A stretch of DNA of 64,000 nucleotides from Hemibagrus wyckioides (GCF_019097595.1 NC_080731.1:13812071-13876070), one strand, 5' to 3'; shown: positions 11,341-24,106, numbered from the stretch's first letter. Notes: generated by a model from the letters alone, not told the origin. Made by a program: numbers and translations.

Positions 11341-11640
11341 AAGACTATTTTCCACATTTATTCCAGAGAGTAATAATTCAAATTTTGCCTGGAGTCTTTG
11401 TCACACTATTTTCGTCCTTGACTCATTAGCCAAGCTGATTCTTTCTGGTCTTGTCGTACTTGTTTTGTGGTAATGTTTATGTGCTGTCAAATGTACTCTG
11501 CTTTACAGACAAGTGCCTATATTTTACCTGCCATTGTGTGCATGTATATGGCTAAAATATTCTAAAATAATAATAATAATAATAATCTGTCATGTATTTA
11601 AAACTATGAGAAATGAAATAAGTGTAGAACGAGTAGTAGT
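11341..11640. other. Unique DNA
   Basis: Nothing recognised apart from a short (AAT)n at 11563-11586. Confidence 0.4.
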
Positions 11641-11965
11641 CCATTTTCAATTTTTGAGTAAACTGAAAGATTTTTCCGGACACTAGATGGCACTGTTTGC
11701 TCAGCAATAAGCCTCACTCCACACATTACAGGCAGAGCTATAATGTTCTAACAGAGCAAAAGCCGCCATTGCTGTTATCTTTTAATAGATTTGTACATGG
11801 GAGGAAAGCAGGTGCCTCTTGTTAATGTGTCCAATTGGCCGAGTTGCGTATGGAATGTGGCGCATCCATCACTGTCTGGTGCAGTGACACCCTGTCATCC
11901 GCCCTGAGCAGCCGCCGAACAGATGAGGCTCCTCGATGAGCGCCTTGCACACTCGACACCGTGTG
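11641..11965. promoter_or_regulatory. Candidate regulatory block with CTCF-like site
   Basis: Unique, CpG-containing sequence, GC-rich at 11840-11960. ACACTAGATGGCA at 11680-11692 agrees with the CTCF core at 12 of 13 positions. Enhancer or insulator function is inferred. Confidence 0.4.
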
Positions 11966-13170
11966 CACACACTCTGGACACACACATTTACACAACTTTT
12001 AGATACACACTCATTTCCTTCTTGGGGAAATTATGTTGTTCCAATCAGGGAACACAATGAATGGAATCGTTGTGGTTGATATTGCTGCTGAAGTACATGT
12101 ATGTGTATGAAAAATGTCAACAGTGTCAGTAAGGCCTGCTATCCAGATACGGATATTATACAGAAATAGTTATTCACTAACAGCGAACATATTATAAATA
12201 CCTGCAAGTCTGTGTCTTGTTCTGGTATAATATAAATTGTTGGCGCTCCACATGAACTTCTCACATTAACTTAATTTTCCTTGAATTTGTGATAAACCAC
12301 AAAACTCTCCTGAGCATCCTTTAATCAGCAGTGCCTACATTTCCTCTATAATCCAACACAAGGTCATTTTTTTTGTTTGCAGCCTGTGTGTGTAGACTGG
12401 CCTTTCAGTGAAGAATGACAGAAGACCTCTCTTTGCTCCACACTATACGTACTAACACTTCCTGTGAGGGAAGCTTTTACTGCGTTAATACCTTGTTAGA
12501 GCCGTTTCACTCAACGAGGTCAATGTCAATACCACTTAAGAACAAGGGCTTGATTTTGCGAGCTACAACTGTGGATTTGTGCAACCTCTACCTTACCTTC
12601 TCATATCTCCCTGAGGCCCATCTGACCCACATTTCTGCTGTTCTATGCCTCTAGAAGTATCAAAAGTTATTCTTGGTCACAACTGATTACTTGAATATGG
12701 GAAACACATTTTGATAAGGCGAGACGCGAAGCAGGTGAGACAGTGCTCCTTGGCTCTTTGTCGTCAGTTTATTTTTTATTTTTCGCCTTGTTTTCTCTTC
12801 AGGCCGAGGTGACTGAGTTCAGGTTCAGTGCTTGTTTTAGGTGTTTGAAAGCAATGAAGGCGCCGATGTCAGAGTTCGTCCCAAGCCTCCTCGTGTAATG
12901 CTGTGCTTTTCGCTCAAGAGCATGTAGGTAATTGTAACCATCAAATCTCTTTGAGGATCTTTGTGTTGAAACTAACAGACACACTGTGCTGTCACTGTGG
13001 TCTGAACAAGCCTTTGTGGGGTTTCCCTTCCTTTATGTGCGCTTAAGTGCATGTATGCAGGTAAAGTCAACATTCACAATGAATGGCCGAGAGTTGTTCA
13101 ATGGAAGTGGTTGTAATATAACACCAGCACTTTCTGTGGGTATCGATTTAGTTGAAATGTAAGTTAGAAC
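11966..13170. other. Unique DNA, part possibly regulatory
   Basis: No gene. 12690-13030 is less AT-rich and repeat-free, like the candidate regulatory blocks. The remainder is unremarkable. Confidence 0.35.
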
Positions 13171-13188
13171 ACACACACACACACACAA
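13171..13188. repeat. (AC)n microsatellite
   Basis: Short pure AC array. Confidence 0.9.
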
Positions 13189-13439
13189 CAATATGCTAGG
13201 ATAGAGGGCTTTGGTGGTGATGTTAAGTGATGATCTAAAGTATGAAATCAGACAAATAATAGTCTATGTGCTTTCATGTTAGTTGAAATAGATACTTGAT
13301 GCATCTAAATGTGTCTATTGCACAGCTGGAAATAAATCTAAGCAACGCTACTAAGAACATTATTCTGCTGATTTTCAGTTGTTGGCTTAAATGTATCTTG
13401 TTTTTGTCTCATTTATTTTTCAAGCTGCAAAAAAACCAA

Positions 13440-13790
13440 CAGAAGAAGTTTCAACAATTTCTTTTTATATTACAGTTTAAAAGCTCACAAGGATGAATGG
13501 TTTGATGAATATGAAAATGATGTAAATGATATGCTATGGTCTTCACAGTCACCAGATCTTAAGCCAGTTGAACACCTCGGGGAGATTTCAGACGGACATG
13601 TTAGACAGCGCTCTCCACCTTCATCATCGAAACACAGACTGAGGGAATATCTTTAGGAAGAATGCTGTTCATCTCTCCAGTAGAGTTCAGTTGCCAAGGC
13701 ACACTGAAGCTGTTCTGGTGGTTTGTGGTGGCCCCAAACCTTAATAAAACATGTTGCTTGATTTTTTTTTTCCTTTTAATTTATCAGATG
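13440..13790 (+). mobile_element. Fragment of Tc1-like DNA transposon
   Basis: Surrounds the transposase remnant. 13657-13790 continues the element past the frame-ending stop (modules 'ctccagtagagttc', 'aagctgttctgg', 'gtggtggcccc'). No terminal inverted repeat is visible, so both ends are lost. Confidence 0.75.
13486..13656 (+). pseudogene. Tc1/mariner-like transposase remnant (C-terminal)
   Basis: An open stretch of 56 codons ends at a TAG (13654-13656). It contains the signature [14 protein letters not shown], a decayed form of the SPDLNPIEHLWE motif around the second catalytic aspartate and the glutamate of the Tc1 DDE domain. An RQRSPP segment and an [11 protein letters not shown] end follow. 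The D and E of the motif are still present, but the conserved N and W are changed to K and G. No start or first catalytic Asp lies upstream in frame. The homologous non-coding 3' part continues to about 13790. Confidence 0.85.
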
Positions 13791-15700
13791 CCGGTAGATA
13801 TGAGCTGTAATCCAGCTAAGAGACTATGCCAAGCCTTTAGCTGACCAGTCATACCGCTCTGTCTAACTCAGGGAAATTATAGTAATGGTCCAGTATTTAG
13901 AAATGTTTTTTTTTTTTTTTCTCCAGTATTAGCCATTTGAGAGAAGCCATGGGAGAACCGCATGGGGAGAGATCCTTGCATCTCCGAGCTAATTTGGTTG
14001 TGCAGGTTGAGTGCTCAATTTTGCACTCGGTTGCTTTGCGAGGTTAATCGTGGGACAGCAGTGTTTATGTTACAGTAATATGGAATCGACTCCCCTGCTG
14101 CATCTAGCCAGCTCTGAAATATGTGCTTGAAACCCCCCAAACTCCCTAGCTTCCCGAAGGGAGGGGGGCTAGGCCAAAGAAGAAAGACAGACAAACGGAA
14201 CGTGGAACAAAAGACAGAGGCAAGTCGTGCCAATTAGTTGCTAATGAGACAAGCTCATGAGGATTTCCAAGCCCACAACGTGTTAACGTTTACCTCGGCT
14301 GTCTCTCTATAGCTCTGCTACGGAAACACGCTAAAAGAATGTCTTTGCTGTGATTGCTTACATATGGCTGCAGGGCTTTCGCTCTCAAGAGGTGAACAGG
14401 AAGGAACGCCTTACTTATGGTCAATGTAAAACCGGCAAACCGACATGCGGAGACCGCTTCTTTCTGTTTTTCTATCTTTCTCCAGCACTCCCCCCCTTTT
14501 TCACCTCACTCTCTCAAAAGTGCCCTCAATGGAATGAGGGAAAGGGAAACACAGTTGCACAGCATACGCTCTCAATTTTCTCAGAGTGGTGAGCCGGGAG
14601 AATATATAATAACTGAAAAATAATATGTCAAGAGAATAAGCAGCACTCCTTTGCTGCCTAGGCCTTTGTGAAGCATTTATCAGAAAAGTGTGACTAAGAC
14701 CTGGAAATGAAATAAGATTTTTTTAAAATATGTCTCTGAGGCCTGGCATGGACTACATCACGCCACTTCAGTGTTCTAGTTTCAAGAATATCAGTTGATT
14801 TATAGGCTTTTGTCTTTGCTACCTTAAGACCAGTGTTTATCATAGGTGACCCTTCTGCCATATACCACACAGAACACTAGTTTATTCCTGCAGCAATAAT
14901 GACTGAATTGAACCGGACACATTAATTGTATTTTGTGTTGGGGAGCTGTGTATATTGTGTGCATTAAATAACTTTGCCACTGGACCTATCAGTGATAAGA
15001 TTGGAATGCAGGTGGTTCTCCCTGGGATTGCTTTTATTAAGCCTACTTCTGTCTGAACAAATTTATAAATAATTAAATAAACAGTGAAAATATTATTACT
15101 TTTGGCAGCGAGCTTGTTTCACATTTCCTGTTGGCCCATGTAAGGTTCTATCTAATTAGCTTTCTAAGGAGTCGTCCTGCTTTCAGTGAATTGAGTTTCC
15201 TGAGTTAGGGAGGTTCTCCGAGAGCTGTTTTTCTTATTGATTGAACAAACATTGAAGTAATGTTGGATCTTCCAAAAAAAAAAGAAAAAAGGCTGTTAAT
15301 TTTGACCTGTTTATTTTTATTTCATCTTTACAGTTACTAATGCCAGGATTTAGTTAATCATGCCATTTCGTCAAAGTCATAAATCTTTCTTTGGCTGAAA
15401 CTTTCTCATCTACCATTCAGTTAGTAAAACCTGTGACTTAGGCCTTCGACCTCACTCACACATGCTTAACACCCCCACGTTAGGGTCCCACCCGCTCCAC
15501 CTTCTACCTTTCAAAGGCGGTTGTTAAAACCTTGTGGCGCATTAACGGAGACTGAGGGCACTAGGTAACCCCTACATTTTTATTTGTCTCTTTAAGAAGA
15601 CTGTAAACCTTGAGCTCCAGGAACAACCTCTGGCACCCGGAGCTCGCTTCATGCTCCTTCTCCTCATTAGAGCTTTTGCAAAAAAAAAAAGGGCCTTGTT
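13791..15700. promoter_or_regulatory. Cluster of candidate regulatory blocks
   Basis: About 1.9 kb of largely repeat-free, mixed-composition DNA. 14232-14245 contains ATTAG-TTG-CTAAT, a perfect inverted pair of homeodomain half-sites. 15511-15521 has CCTTTCAAAGG, a palindromic TCF/LEF-like sequence. A T-run lies at 13908-13920 and an A-run at 15272-15290. No open frame here looks like an exon. Regulatory role is inference. Confidence 0.35.
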
Positions 15701-16484
15701 CAAATGGCTTCTTCCTCTGCGATGCGTTTACTGTTAATTAGTTTGCTTTGTAAGGTTAGACGTGCGGACGAAACAACTTTGAAAGTGTTTGCCGGCCATC
15801 TGGGTGAGTGCGGCACTAACTACCTACAGATGGGCTGCACTCAAGACAGGTTGCTTCTAAGGGGGAAAAAAAGCAGCGAGACGGTTTTGGTTATTTTAAC
15901 AAGATTTATGGCCTGACTCACAGGTAACCATTTCAGCCATAATGATGATTGTTAGTCATCTGTCAGGGGAGAAAAAAAAGAAGCTGTGATCGAAGCCAAA
16001 CATGGACTGAGTAAAAATGTCTTTTTCATACATAAAGCTTTTTAGAGATATATTCCTTAAACAGAAAAGTGGATTGAATGTGTTATTTGTTAATCTGGGT
16101 TGTTATTTTTACCGAGTGAAAATGGCCGTATCTAGTGCTATGGCACATATTGAATCAATTGCTTGGCAGCAACTTGGAGAACAAATGCTTAATTTGGCCA
16201 AGTTAAAATGCCATTACTTACTCAGTGAACCAGGTAACTCAAGAAAAAGGTAAGATTGCCAGGTAATTGTTTGACAAGGTCACAAAATTAGCAAACATAA
16301 TCAAATAAGAGCACTGACATTGTAATTTATGCCCTTTCTTCATGGTGGAACTAAAAGCGCACAGTTTTTTGGCTATAACAATTCCCATGAAAGTCAGAAT
16401 AAAATTTTGGGGTTTGTGAAGTAATACAGTAAGCCAGAATTGTTCAGTTCATAGATGAAATAAAATCTAGAAAATATTTATAAA

Positions 16485-16486
<2 letters not shown>
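15701..16486. other. Unique DNA
   Basis: Includes a less AT-rich, repeat-free block (16110-16260). A frame of 78 codons covers it but matches nothing I know and ends within apparently non-coding sequence. It is not called as an exon. Confidence 0.35.
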
Positions 16487-16524
<38 letters not shown>

Positions 16525-16525
16525 T
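16487..16525. repeat. (CTA)n microsatellite
   Basis: About 12 units of a trinucleotide array, followed by a T-rich run. Confidence 0.9.
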
Positions 16526-17624
16526 TTTTTATTTTTATAGCACTTTTCATACAAAAGGCAGTTAAAAAAATGTTTAAATAAAAATGACATTAATTCTTTC
16601 TGTACAATTAATAAATTCTATTAATTTTAATTTCTAAAAAAATTAAATATAAAACTCAATTTAAATGAAAAATGATAAATTACTAAATTTATCATAAAAT
16701 ATGAGAATACAGAGGGAGCGATGGAGGGGAGACCAAAATGTCATCAGACTGGATAAAAGCTGAATAAGATCATTTTTGTAGTTTTATTTTAAACAAAACA
16801 AAACAAACAAACAAACAAAAAACCTAATAGGTATACATAAATAGATAATTATAGATATATTTAGATAAAATATATTAAAGTGTAAATATATCAAATATAT
16901 TTAGTTTTAAACATAGATACCACACACATTTTGATTTTGAGATTTGAGATCCAGCTTCATTCAATCTAAATAACCTTGAAATAAATATATGTTCTAGTTT
17001 AAAAAAAAATGTTAAAGAAGAACATGTTTTTCAATACTGTTTTAGTTTTCGGACATTACATCTTGTTCTTCTTGTGCTAGACAACATGACTGATATTTCC
17101 TGCTTTGACATGTAAACAACCAAACAGCCACTTAAACAACTGAACCTGCTGACATTTTTTTATTTTTTATTTTTTGGGTTTTGTTTTATAACTGAATAAG
17201 GTTAGACCAGAGAGAGCTTTATTAGCACACTGGATCAGTCAGACAGCTTTTCACAGAGGAGTCATGAGTGGCTATATTTGAGCGAAGGAGAAACTGTCAA
17301 CTCAGCGAAAGCTTTCACTAAGGGGACGGGGAGAGAATACTGTGGATAAGGAGCTAAAATAGAAGCTGCACGCGTTTTATAAACACTGACAAAAAGCTGT
17401 TTCTTAATTTTTAAAGAAACATGAGAGAAGTTTTAGATGTTTGATATGATATTTTAAATAATATTCTGAGGTAGGTCATGAGACTAACTTTTGACTATTT
17501 TTTTTATTTAATGAAATTTTAATCAATTTTTTGTATATTCTGTATATTTTTTTTCTTCTTTTATTTATCTGAACTGATTATAAACATTCAGAAATCTGTG
17601 GTGTTGAATTCATTAATTAGAAGA

Positions 17625-17627
<3 letters not shown>
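16526..17627. other. AT-rich spacer
   Basis: Very AT-rich to about 17060, with an (AAAC)n patch at 16796-16820. 17200-17400 is unique and less AT-rich. Nothing coding seen. Confidence 0.4.
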
Positions 17628-17684
<57 letters not shown>

Positions 17685-17695
17685 GTCTCTCTCTT
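17628..17695. repeat. (TC)n microsatellite
   Basis: About 68 bases of CT with a few interruptions (GTCT). Confidence 0.95.
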
Positions 17696-19186
17696 TCTTT
17701 TAACAATACCCCATCTATTTCAGACATTTAAAAATGCATTATACATTTTTGTTAAAGCAATTCTACGCCTTTTTTCTCTCCATCCTGGTTGTCTAGATTA
17801 GCCCGTAGTCCATGCATTATAAAAGAATCCTGTCTGCCTCCTCTGCTCAGCTCTTTCCTGTCCTTTTTCATTTTTTTCCCAAGGTTTTATTTGGAAATGG
17901 TTCCCAGGTGTTCGATAAGACTGTACTGGACATGACAGCAGTGCAATCAAGTGTATAAATTTAATTGCAGACTCATTTGGGGCCGTTTATTAGTCAGTTA
18001 GGGGCACCCCGCTCCACTTGAACCCTGTTATTGTGTGCCTGAACATCTGTTTGGCTCTTTTTAACTATTTGTTTCATTGCATAGTTTTACAAACGCGTGC
18101 CTTTAATGGCCATGCTGTATTATAGCTAAGGCATGACGGGCTTTGGTGTGATTGTTGCCTTTTGTACTGCATTTTCATGCTATTTAAAGATAGTTTCCTA
18201 GTCTACATGTTGGATCGCTTAGCATAAGTACATACATTTCTTACGTATAAGGGATATAATATAAGGCACAGAATGACTGCACTGAAACAAAAAAATCTCT
18301 CATCGTTTCTGAACAAATGTTTTTGTTCATTCAGTTCCTCAAATATCACACCCTCATCATCTCGATTGCAACAACTGAAAATTGTCTATTCCATAATGAC
18401 AAGTGTGGGTCAGTCGCTATCCCGCATCATGAATCTTACCTCACGGTGCTGTATGCAGGCTTTGTCTCGGCTTTGTTGAAAATGCAGACTGGCTGCACCC
18501 CATTAATAAAAGCCACAGTGCACAGTGTTAATTGTTCCCATGCACAAGGCCCAGAAAATCCGATAAATCAACTGGCTAATTGCAACAAATTGTGTCCTGA
18601 CATTAAGCTATGATTCCACACCAACAAATATTCATCAACAGTGCGAGCAGCCCATAAAACACCAAGCTGGCCATTTCCCAATCCCCCATATATATTTCCC
18701 ATCACAGTCTTGCCATTAGTCATCCATATAGTTTATCATAACTGATGGAATAGGATTGCTGCATGGAACGAAGCCAAGAATGTGTTAAAAGTGTGCTAAT
18801 GCTCCGCAAGAAACGAAACAAGTCTCAAATGATCCATTCACTTCTTAAACACTGGTTTTATTCTCAAGCGCCTCTGAAGTTGCTATTAATTTATTATTCA
18901 AGGGCAACAGTTAGAACTAGCTCATCTACTCTAATGCCCTCAACAGTGCTATTTTGGAAATGTCAATAGCAATCCCGGTTTGTTTTTAGCCCAGGTTAAA
19001 AAAGCTTACTTTTTTTTTCCCTCAAGTGTGCATCAAAGGCTAAATATGTCTTAGCAAAGGTCAGGGCTCTGATTTGTTATGGGATTGTTTGCAAGGAATT
19101 TTGATTCTCTGCATTGATCAGTTTCCCACCGGCGACACGTGTGTATAAATCGATGGTGTATCAAGAAGAGCCCTCCCACTCTACAG

Positions 19187-19188
<2 letters not shown>
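17696..19188. promoter_or_regulatory. Candidate regulatory stretch
   Basis: Unique and repeat-free. Densest complexity at 17920-18200 and 18480-18780. No splice-flanked open frame. The call rests on texture alone. Confidence 0.25.

Positions 19189-19218
<30 letters not shown>
19189..19218. repeat. (AG)n microsatellite
   Basis: Pure AG array; generates part of a spurious 120-codon minus-strand frame. Confidence 0.95.
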
Positions 19219-19221
<3 letters not shown>

Positions 19222-20327
19222 GTATGGCATGATAAATCCTACACGCTGCCATTTTGAGCCCCCCTCCACCTTTTGGATTTGAGCCAGCTGATAGATCACA
19301 GTACACTGCCCAGGCTGTTTGGGTGCAGAAAAAAAAAATCCCTCCCACATGCTAGCACTCTTTAGCATTGATGGCTTATTACTGGGTACTGTGATTTGGC
19401 TGGATGTGTTCAAGGATCTCCTGTGCAGAGGAAAAGGTCAGCAGCTTTTAGCCGCGGCTCTGCTGGAATACTAATACTGTCCTTATTCAAATCATGCGCT
19501 ACAGTGCTTATTAAATAGATGGGCTGCGGTGCTTTAATTTAATAGTGCCGGCGAGAGGCCACAGCTGCAGTCAGAGCTAGATTAGGTGCTTCTAGACCTA
19601 GAGATCAAGCAGGAAAGGAGGAGTGATTCCTCTGAATAAAACAGTGATGGACAAAACGAACACACATCGTCCAGACCAGGGGAATTCTCCAGGATCTCAT
19701 CCTTTTCCACTTCCTCTCTCTCTCTCTCTCTCTCTCTTTCCACAAACAGTAGGAATTGATCCACTGAGTGCTTGGCCAGGCTATTAATGCCGTTTAAAGC
19801 GTGCCTGTTAAAATCGAATGTTGTGGTTTCATCGTCTCGCATTTGCAGGACGGTCTCGTACGTCTCCATTTCAAGATGGTCCCCTGTCGCCGGTTTCATT
19901 TGATCAATAAGCTTGTCTGTGAAACAGGTCATAAGTGCACATCAAAAGTGAAACGTCTTAAATGTCCCTGATGCCTTTTTTTAACACTTCCTGAGAACCT
20001 GCGATGCATTCAGTAGCTGTGCGGTTCTTAATACCCATTTGTTTTTTCCAATAATTGATGAAACGGCCATTAATCTTTCTTATTGAAATAGCATTACATA
20101 CCACTGGAAAATAGTCCAGGATTATTACACAGTGATGTCATGGGGATTGTTATGCCCTGTTGTTACACTGCAGTGTTTTAACTGTAATAGAGTAGAGTGT
20201 GTATGTAGGGCTGACTTCTGCTTTCTGATGATGACAATATGAAGATGATAGATACAACAATCCTGCACATGCAATTGTTTCCCTATTAGTTTGCCTAGTC
20301 ATCTAGCACAGCGGGCTAAAAATAAAG
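19219..20327. promoter_or_regulatory. Candidate regulatory block around a (CT)n tract
   Basis: 19740-19930 is unique and CpG-containing. It carries TTCAAGATGGT (YY1-like) at 19871-19881. A (CT)n tract at 19712-19738 interrupts the block. 19380-19600 is similar in texture. 19960-20320 is plain. Confidence 0.3.
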
Positions 20328-20657
20328 ACACACACACACACTCACACACACACACATATACACGTTCATGTTACTATCCTTGCATTGACATAATTATTAA
20401 TGTAGTTAATTAATGCAATGCTTCCAACTAAATCTAACCCCTACCTATGTTTTTTTAAATAAAACTCCTTTTTAATACAAGCACATTGTACAAAAACAAA
20501 ACAAAAAAAAACAACAGTTTTTCTTGTGAGAACCAGCCAAATGTCCACACAAGGTCCTACACTTGTGAGAACATTCGGTCCCTGCCATGTTATTTGCATT
20601 AGATTTTGGAGAATCTTGCTAATATTCATAAAGCACAGTCACAAATGAGGATCCTCA

Positions 20658-20694
<37 letters not shown>
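20328..20694. repeat. CA/GT-flanked dispersed fish repeat
   Basis: Starts with a CA array (20328-20356) and ends with a GT array (20658-20694), so the outer parts are inverted copies. The inside holds CTAACCCCTA (20435) and a module 'gtgagaaccagccaaatgtcc' (core 20526-20545). I recall this from a common teleost repeat with (CTAACC)-like interior between CA tracts. The interior telomere-like part is almost lost. Confidence 0.55.
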
Positions 20695-21547
20695 ATTGGG
20701 GATTCCAGGGATCCAGGATGAATAGTGCTATTGATAAACGTAGCATACTGTAAAGTGGGTTAAGAAAACAGACTCTCCCCTGAGTGAGCCGTTGAGTCAG
20801 GATCGATATGATGCTGGAATTCCTCCTGACGTTCAGAGAGAGTGATCATACAGCACCAACATCATGCTGTGTGTCATACTACTTCACCTGCAGCGTGTCA
20901 CAGACAAAAACAAAACATATAGTAAACCATATAAAAATGTGAAGTTAACTTTAAAACAGAATTCTCTGAATTAAAATGTTCGGGATTATGGAGCAGGAGC
21001 ATGTTTCAAGAGGCCATATCTATTCCTGCAAGCCATGGTTAATAGTTTAATGGCTAGTAAACGTGTTGATATGAGAGATATGTTATTAAACATGTGATTG
21101 TTTTAAATAGGAAATGGAAATAATATTTACATCTGGATTGAAATAACATTTAAACTTTATACTGATTATTTGTAGTAGTATTTCAAAATACCCTCAGAAT
21201 TTTTTTTCCCCAAAACTGTAAAGTAAAATGTATTAAGATTAAAAACTTGGAAAACTAGGAATTCCACATTCACACTGTAGAGGAAACCTGAAGGGGGGAA
21301 AAAAATCAGGGTTATTCATTGTCTTTTATTCCCACCCACTGATAATGGCAGGGTTATTTCCTGTGGCTATTAGAGACAATACTGTAAATTCCATTGTGGC
21401 GGTTATTCATTGTTTCACTTCTTGATGTGGGAGTGTGTGTTTGGAACAGCGAAGCAATACATAATGGTGCAGTGATAAGAGTCCACATTAATTCTATTGT
21501 CTCAGCTTTCCTTTTTACACATCCTCTTTTCCTTCACAATTACAGCC
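20695..21547. other. Unique DNA
   Basis: Nothing recognised. AT-rich at 20930-21250. Confidence 0.4.
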
Positions 21548-21582
21548 TGTGTATGTGCGTGTGTGTGTGTGTGTGTGTGTGC

Positions 21583-21618
<36 letters not shown>
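21548..21618. repeat. (GT)n(GA)n compound microsatellite
   Basis: GT array with two GC interruptions, switching to GA at 21604. Confidence 0.95.
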
Positions 21619-22214
21619 CCCAGTTGTTTTTAGATATGATTACATTTTTTTATTTTCACTTGTGACCAAGCGAAAAAAAACCCAAAAAAAACAATTGAAT
21701 TTTTGGGGAGATATTTTACTGGTTACTGTTCAATTACAGAAAAAAGTATTAAAATGAGAGTATTATATTATTAGTTCATTATTATTCATTTTAATATAAC
21801 AGTGTAACAGTGGTCACTTAAAGCAGTAATGCAGAAGGTAATATATATTTAGAACCACAAAATAATCTGTATGTAAACAAGCACACGGCGGATCTGGGTC
21901 TCTTCTCTTCGTCTTGTGCTAGTGTTTTCTTCATGTCATTACCATAAGATAACAGTGTGGACTCCTTCCTGCCACCTCGCTGTCCTCTAGGCCATAAATC
22001 AGAGTGACTATGTCATCATGGTGAGACGCTGTGGAGCTCAGTGTGGCAGCGGCTGGCGTTGCTGGTGTGAAATCACTTGACCCTTCAGCATTAACCTGTC
22101 CTTCACCAGTCCTCACTCCTCCTGAGAACAAAAGAGGGATCCTATTGATTAAACAGCTCAGCGCACACTTGATATTACACACAGGTTTTCCCGCTTATGT
22201 TCCTGTAACTCTGA
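21619..22214. other. Unique DNA
   Basis: A-rich at 21670-21700. 21950-22150 is unique and less AT-rich. No gene recognised. Confidence 0.4.
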
Positions 22215-22355
22215 CTGTGTGTGTGTGTGTGTGTTGCGGAGGAGAGAGTTGGGTGACCACTGGGTCTCTAGTGGGAACAGTGTTTTGTCATCCTGAGCTG
22301 TGTTTACTTTTTCTCTCCTCCTACACACACACACTCTCTCACACACACACACACA
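22215..22355. repeat. GT array and CA array in inverted arrangement
   Basis: (GT)n at 22215-22234 and (CA)n at 22322-22355 face each other across about 87 bases and could pair. A CTCTC break lies inside the CA array. Confidence 0.85.
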
Positions 22356-22995
22356 ACATGCACACAGCTCCCCACGGAGTGGATCGATAAGCTCGCTGGT
22401 GATGTGGTGTGAGGAGTGTGAGCTCTGGAGGACGAGTTTGTGTGTACAGAAAAGGTCTGGGGTTAGCATCCATTCTCATCACCTCTGCTCTGTGTGTGTC
22501 TGCAAGCTAATTCTCTCTTTTCCCGTGCTGACACGGCTCTGGAACTAAAACTGCCATTTATTTTATGCTTTTCTGTTTAGTTTATGTAATATCTAAAATA
22601 ATTGTAAATTATAATAAGGGTTTATTGATTGAAATATGGTAGTAGTTTATAAGTTGTGCGTTTTTAAAAAAGACAATTAATAAAATGCATAATAGGTGAT
22701 GTAATTGTACTTTTTTTTTGTAGAATCTGCTCAGAAATTAAATTCCTCTGCATTTTATTGAAATATTTTTTTATGTTTGAGGAAAACTTCCACTAGTTCA
22801 TTTAAAAAGTAAACAAAAATGCTAATTTTACTATTACATTTTTTCCCCTCAGAGATTATCGTATTATTATTATTTTTAATTACTTTGACTTTTTGTTTAA
22901 TAAGAATATATTGTTATATATATATAATTAGAACGAAAAGACAATTTATGTTTAAGACATTTGGAACTTTTTTTACCAATATTTTTATGTTTCCG
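22356..22995. other. Unique to AT-rich DNA
   Basis: 22380-22550 is mixed, the remainder AT-rich. No gene. Confidence 0.4.
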
Positions 22996-23001
22996 TGTGT
23001 A

Positions 23002-23049
<48 letters not shown>
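22996..23049. repeat. (GT)n(GA)n compound microsatellite
   Basis: GT array switching to about 15 GA units. Confidence 0.95.
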
Positions 23050-23051
<2 letters not shown>

Positions 23052-24088
23052 TAAATAGGAATTGTGAGTTCCAAGCTTTTATTGTTTTCTTCTCCATTGG
23101 AAAAGTCCTTGCTAGAACAGCCACGTCTCTGTCACGTCCCAGTGGCCGGAGAAATAGAGCGTGTGAGTGAGCCCCTGTCCCACATGACCAAACACTCCTT
23201 TATTCTTGCCTCTCTCCTCCCTATCCATCCCCCCATATTTATCTCGCCACTCCGTCATGTTCCTCACCCCAGTAAAATAATTAATTACTCCGTCCTGAGA
23301 TGATTTATAGTTTTACTGACATAATTAATGATACACATCAATTTTCCTGCTTAATTGAAGGGGCTCCAGAGCAAGACTTGCACAGTTAAAGGTTTGGGAC
23401 AAGAGAGCATAAAAGAGTGCTTTTTAAAACTCACTTTCTCTCAATGCCTTCATCTGTGCATGGTGAATTGGAATAGTTTGGGATGAGCTATAATCTTGTT
23501 CAGTAAGCAGTAGCTAAACATCCAGACACGTGTTTTTGTTGTGCTTGTACACTCGCATGCTGACGTCCTGCATGCTACATTTATGTGTACGTCTATAGTT
23601 ATGTATGATTCATGCTGCTGCATGGCAGGCATATATAATTCCTTCACTACCCCCAAGACTATAGACAACAAGGTAGAACATGAATATTTAATTTGCTGGG
23701 AGAAAGTGTAGGATATACTGTCATACTCTGCATTTTAAACAGGCAGGCCTCAGCGTGCCAGGCAGAATGCTGGGAAAATTCCTCCTCCATCGATTCGACT
23801 ACGACTAATATAGTTTTGGATAATTGGGATACAAGAATTATATTTTCAACTTACAGTGCGGAACATACGGTTTTTTCTCTGATAACATTTATTTCTTAAG
23901 TTAACTAATATACAGCTAAAATTCTATATAATTATATAATATAATAAATAAAATAAAATATAGATTTTTCAAGCTTTATTAATTATAATAATAATAAATA
24001 AATATAAATAATTAATAAATACTTATTTATTTATTATTTAATAAATAAAATAAATAATTAATATTAGCTTACTAAATGTAATATGTGC
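23050..24088. other. Unique DNA grading into AT-rich
   Basis: 23080-23350 and 23690-23880 are repeat-free, with the texture of the candidate regulatory blocks. 23910-24065 is a nearly pure A/T stretch built of AATA/TTTA words. Confidence 0.35.
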
Positions 24089-24106
24089 ACACACACACAC
24101 ACATAC
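24089..24106. repeat. (AC)n microsatellite
   Basis: Short AC array. Confidence 0.9.

Noticed and set aside
16110..16253. Frame with exon-like look
   Set aside because: No acceptor context, no known domain, unique AT-rich setting; better explained as non-coding unique DNA.
18680..18705. SRF CArG box in a TATATATTTCCC context
   Set aside because: Does not fit CC(A/T)6GG.
20435..20450. Interstitial telomere repeat
   Set aside because: Only one CTAACCCCTA-like unit; part of a dispersed repeat.
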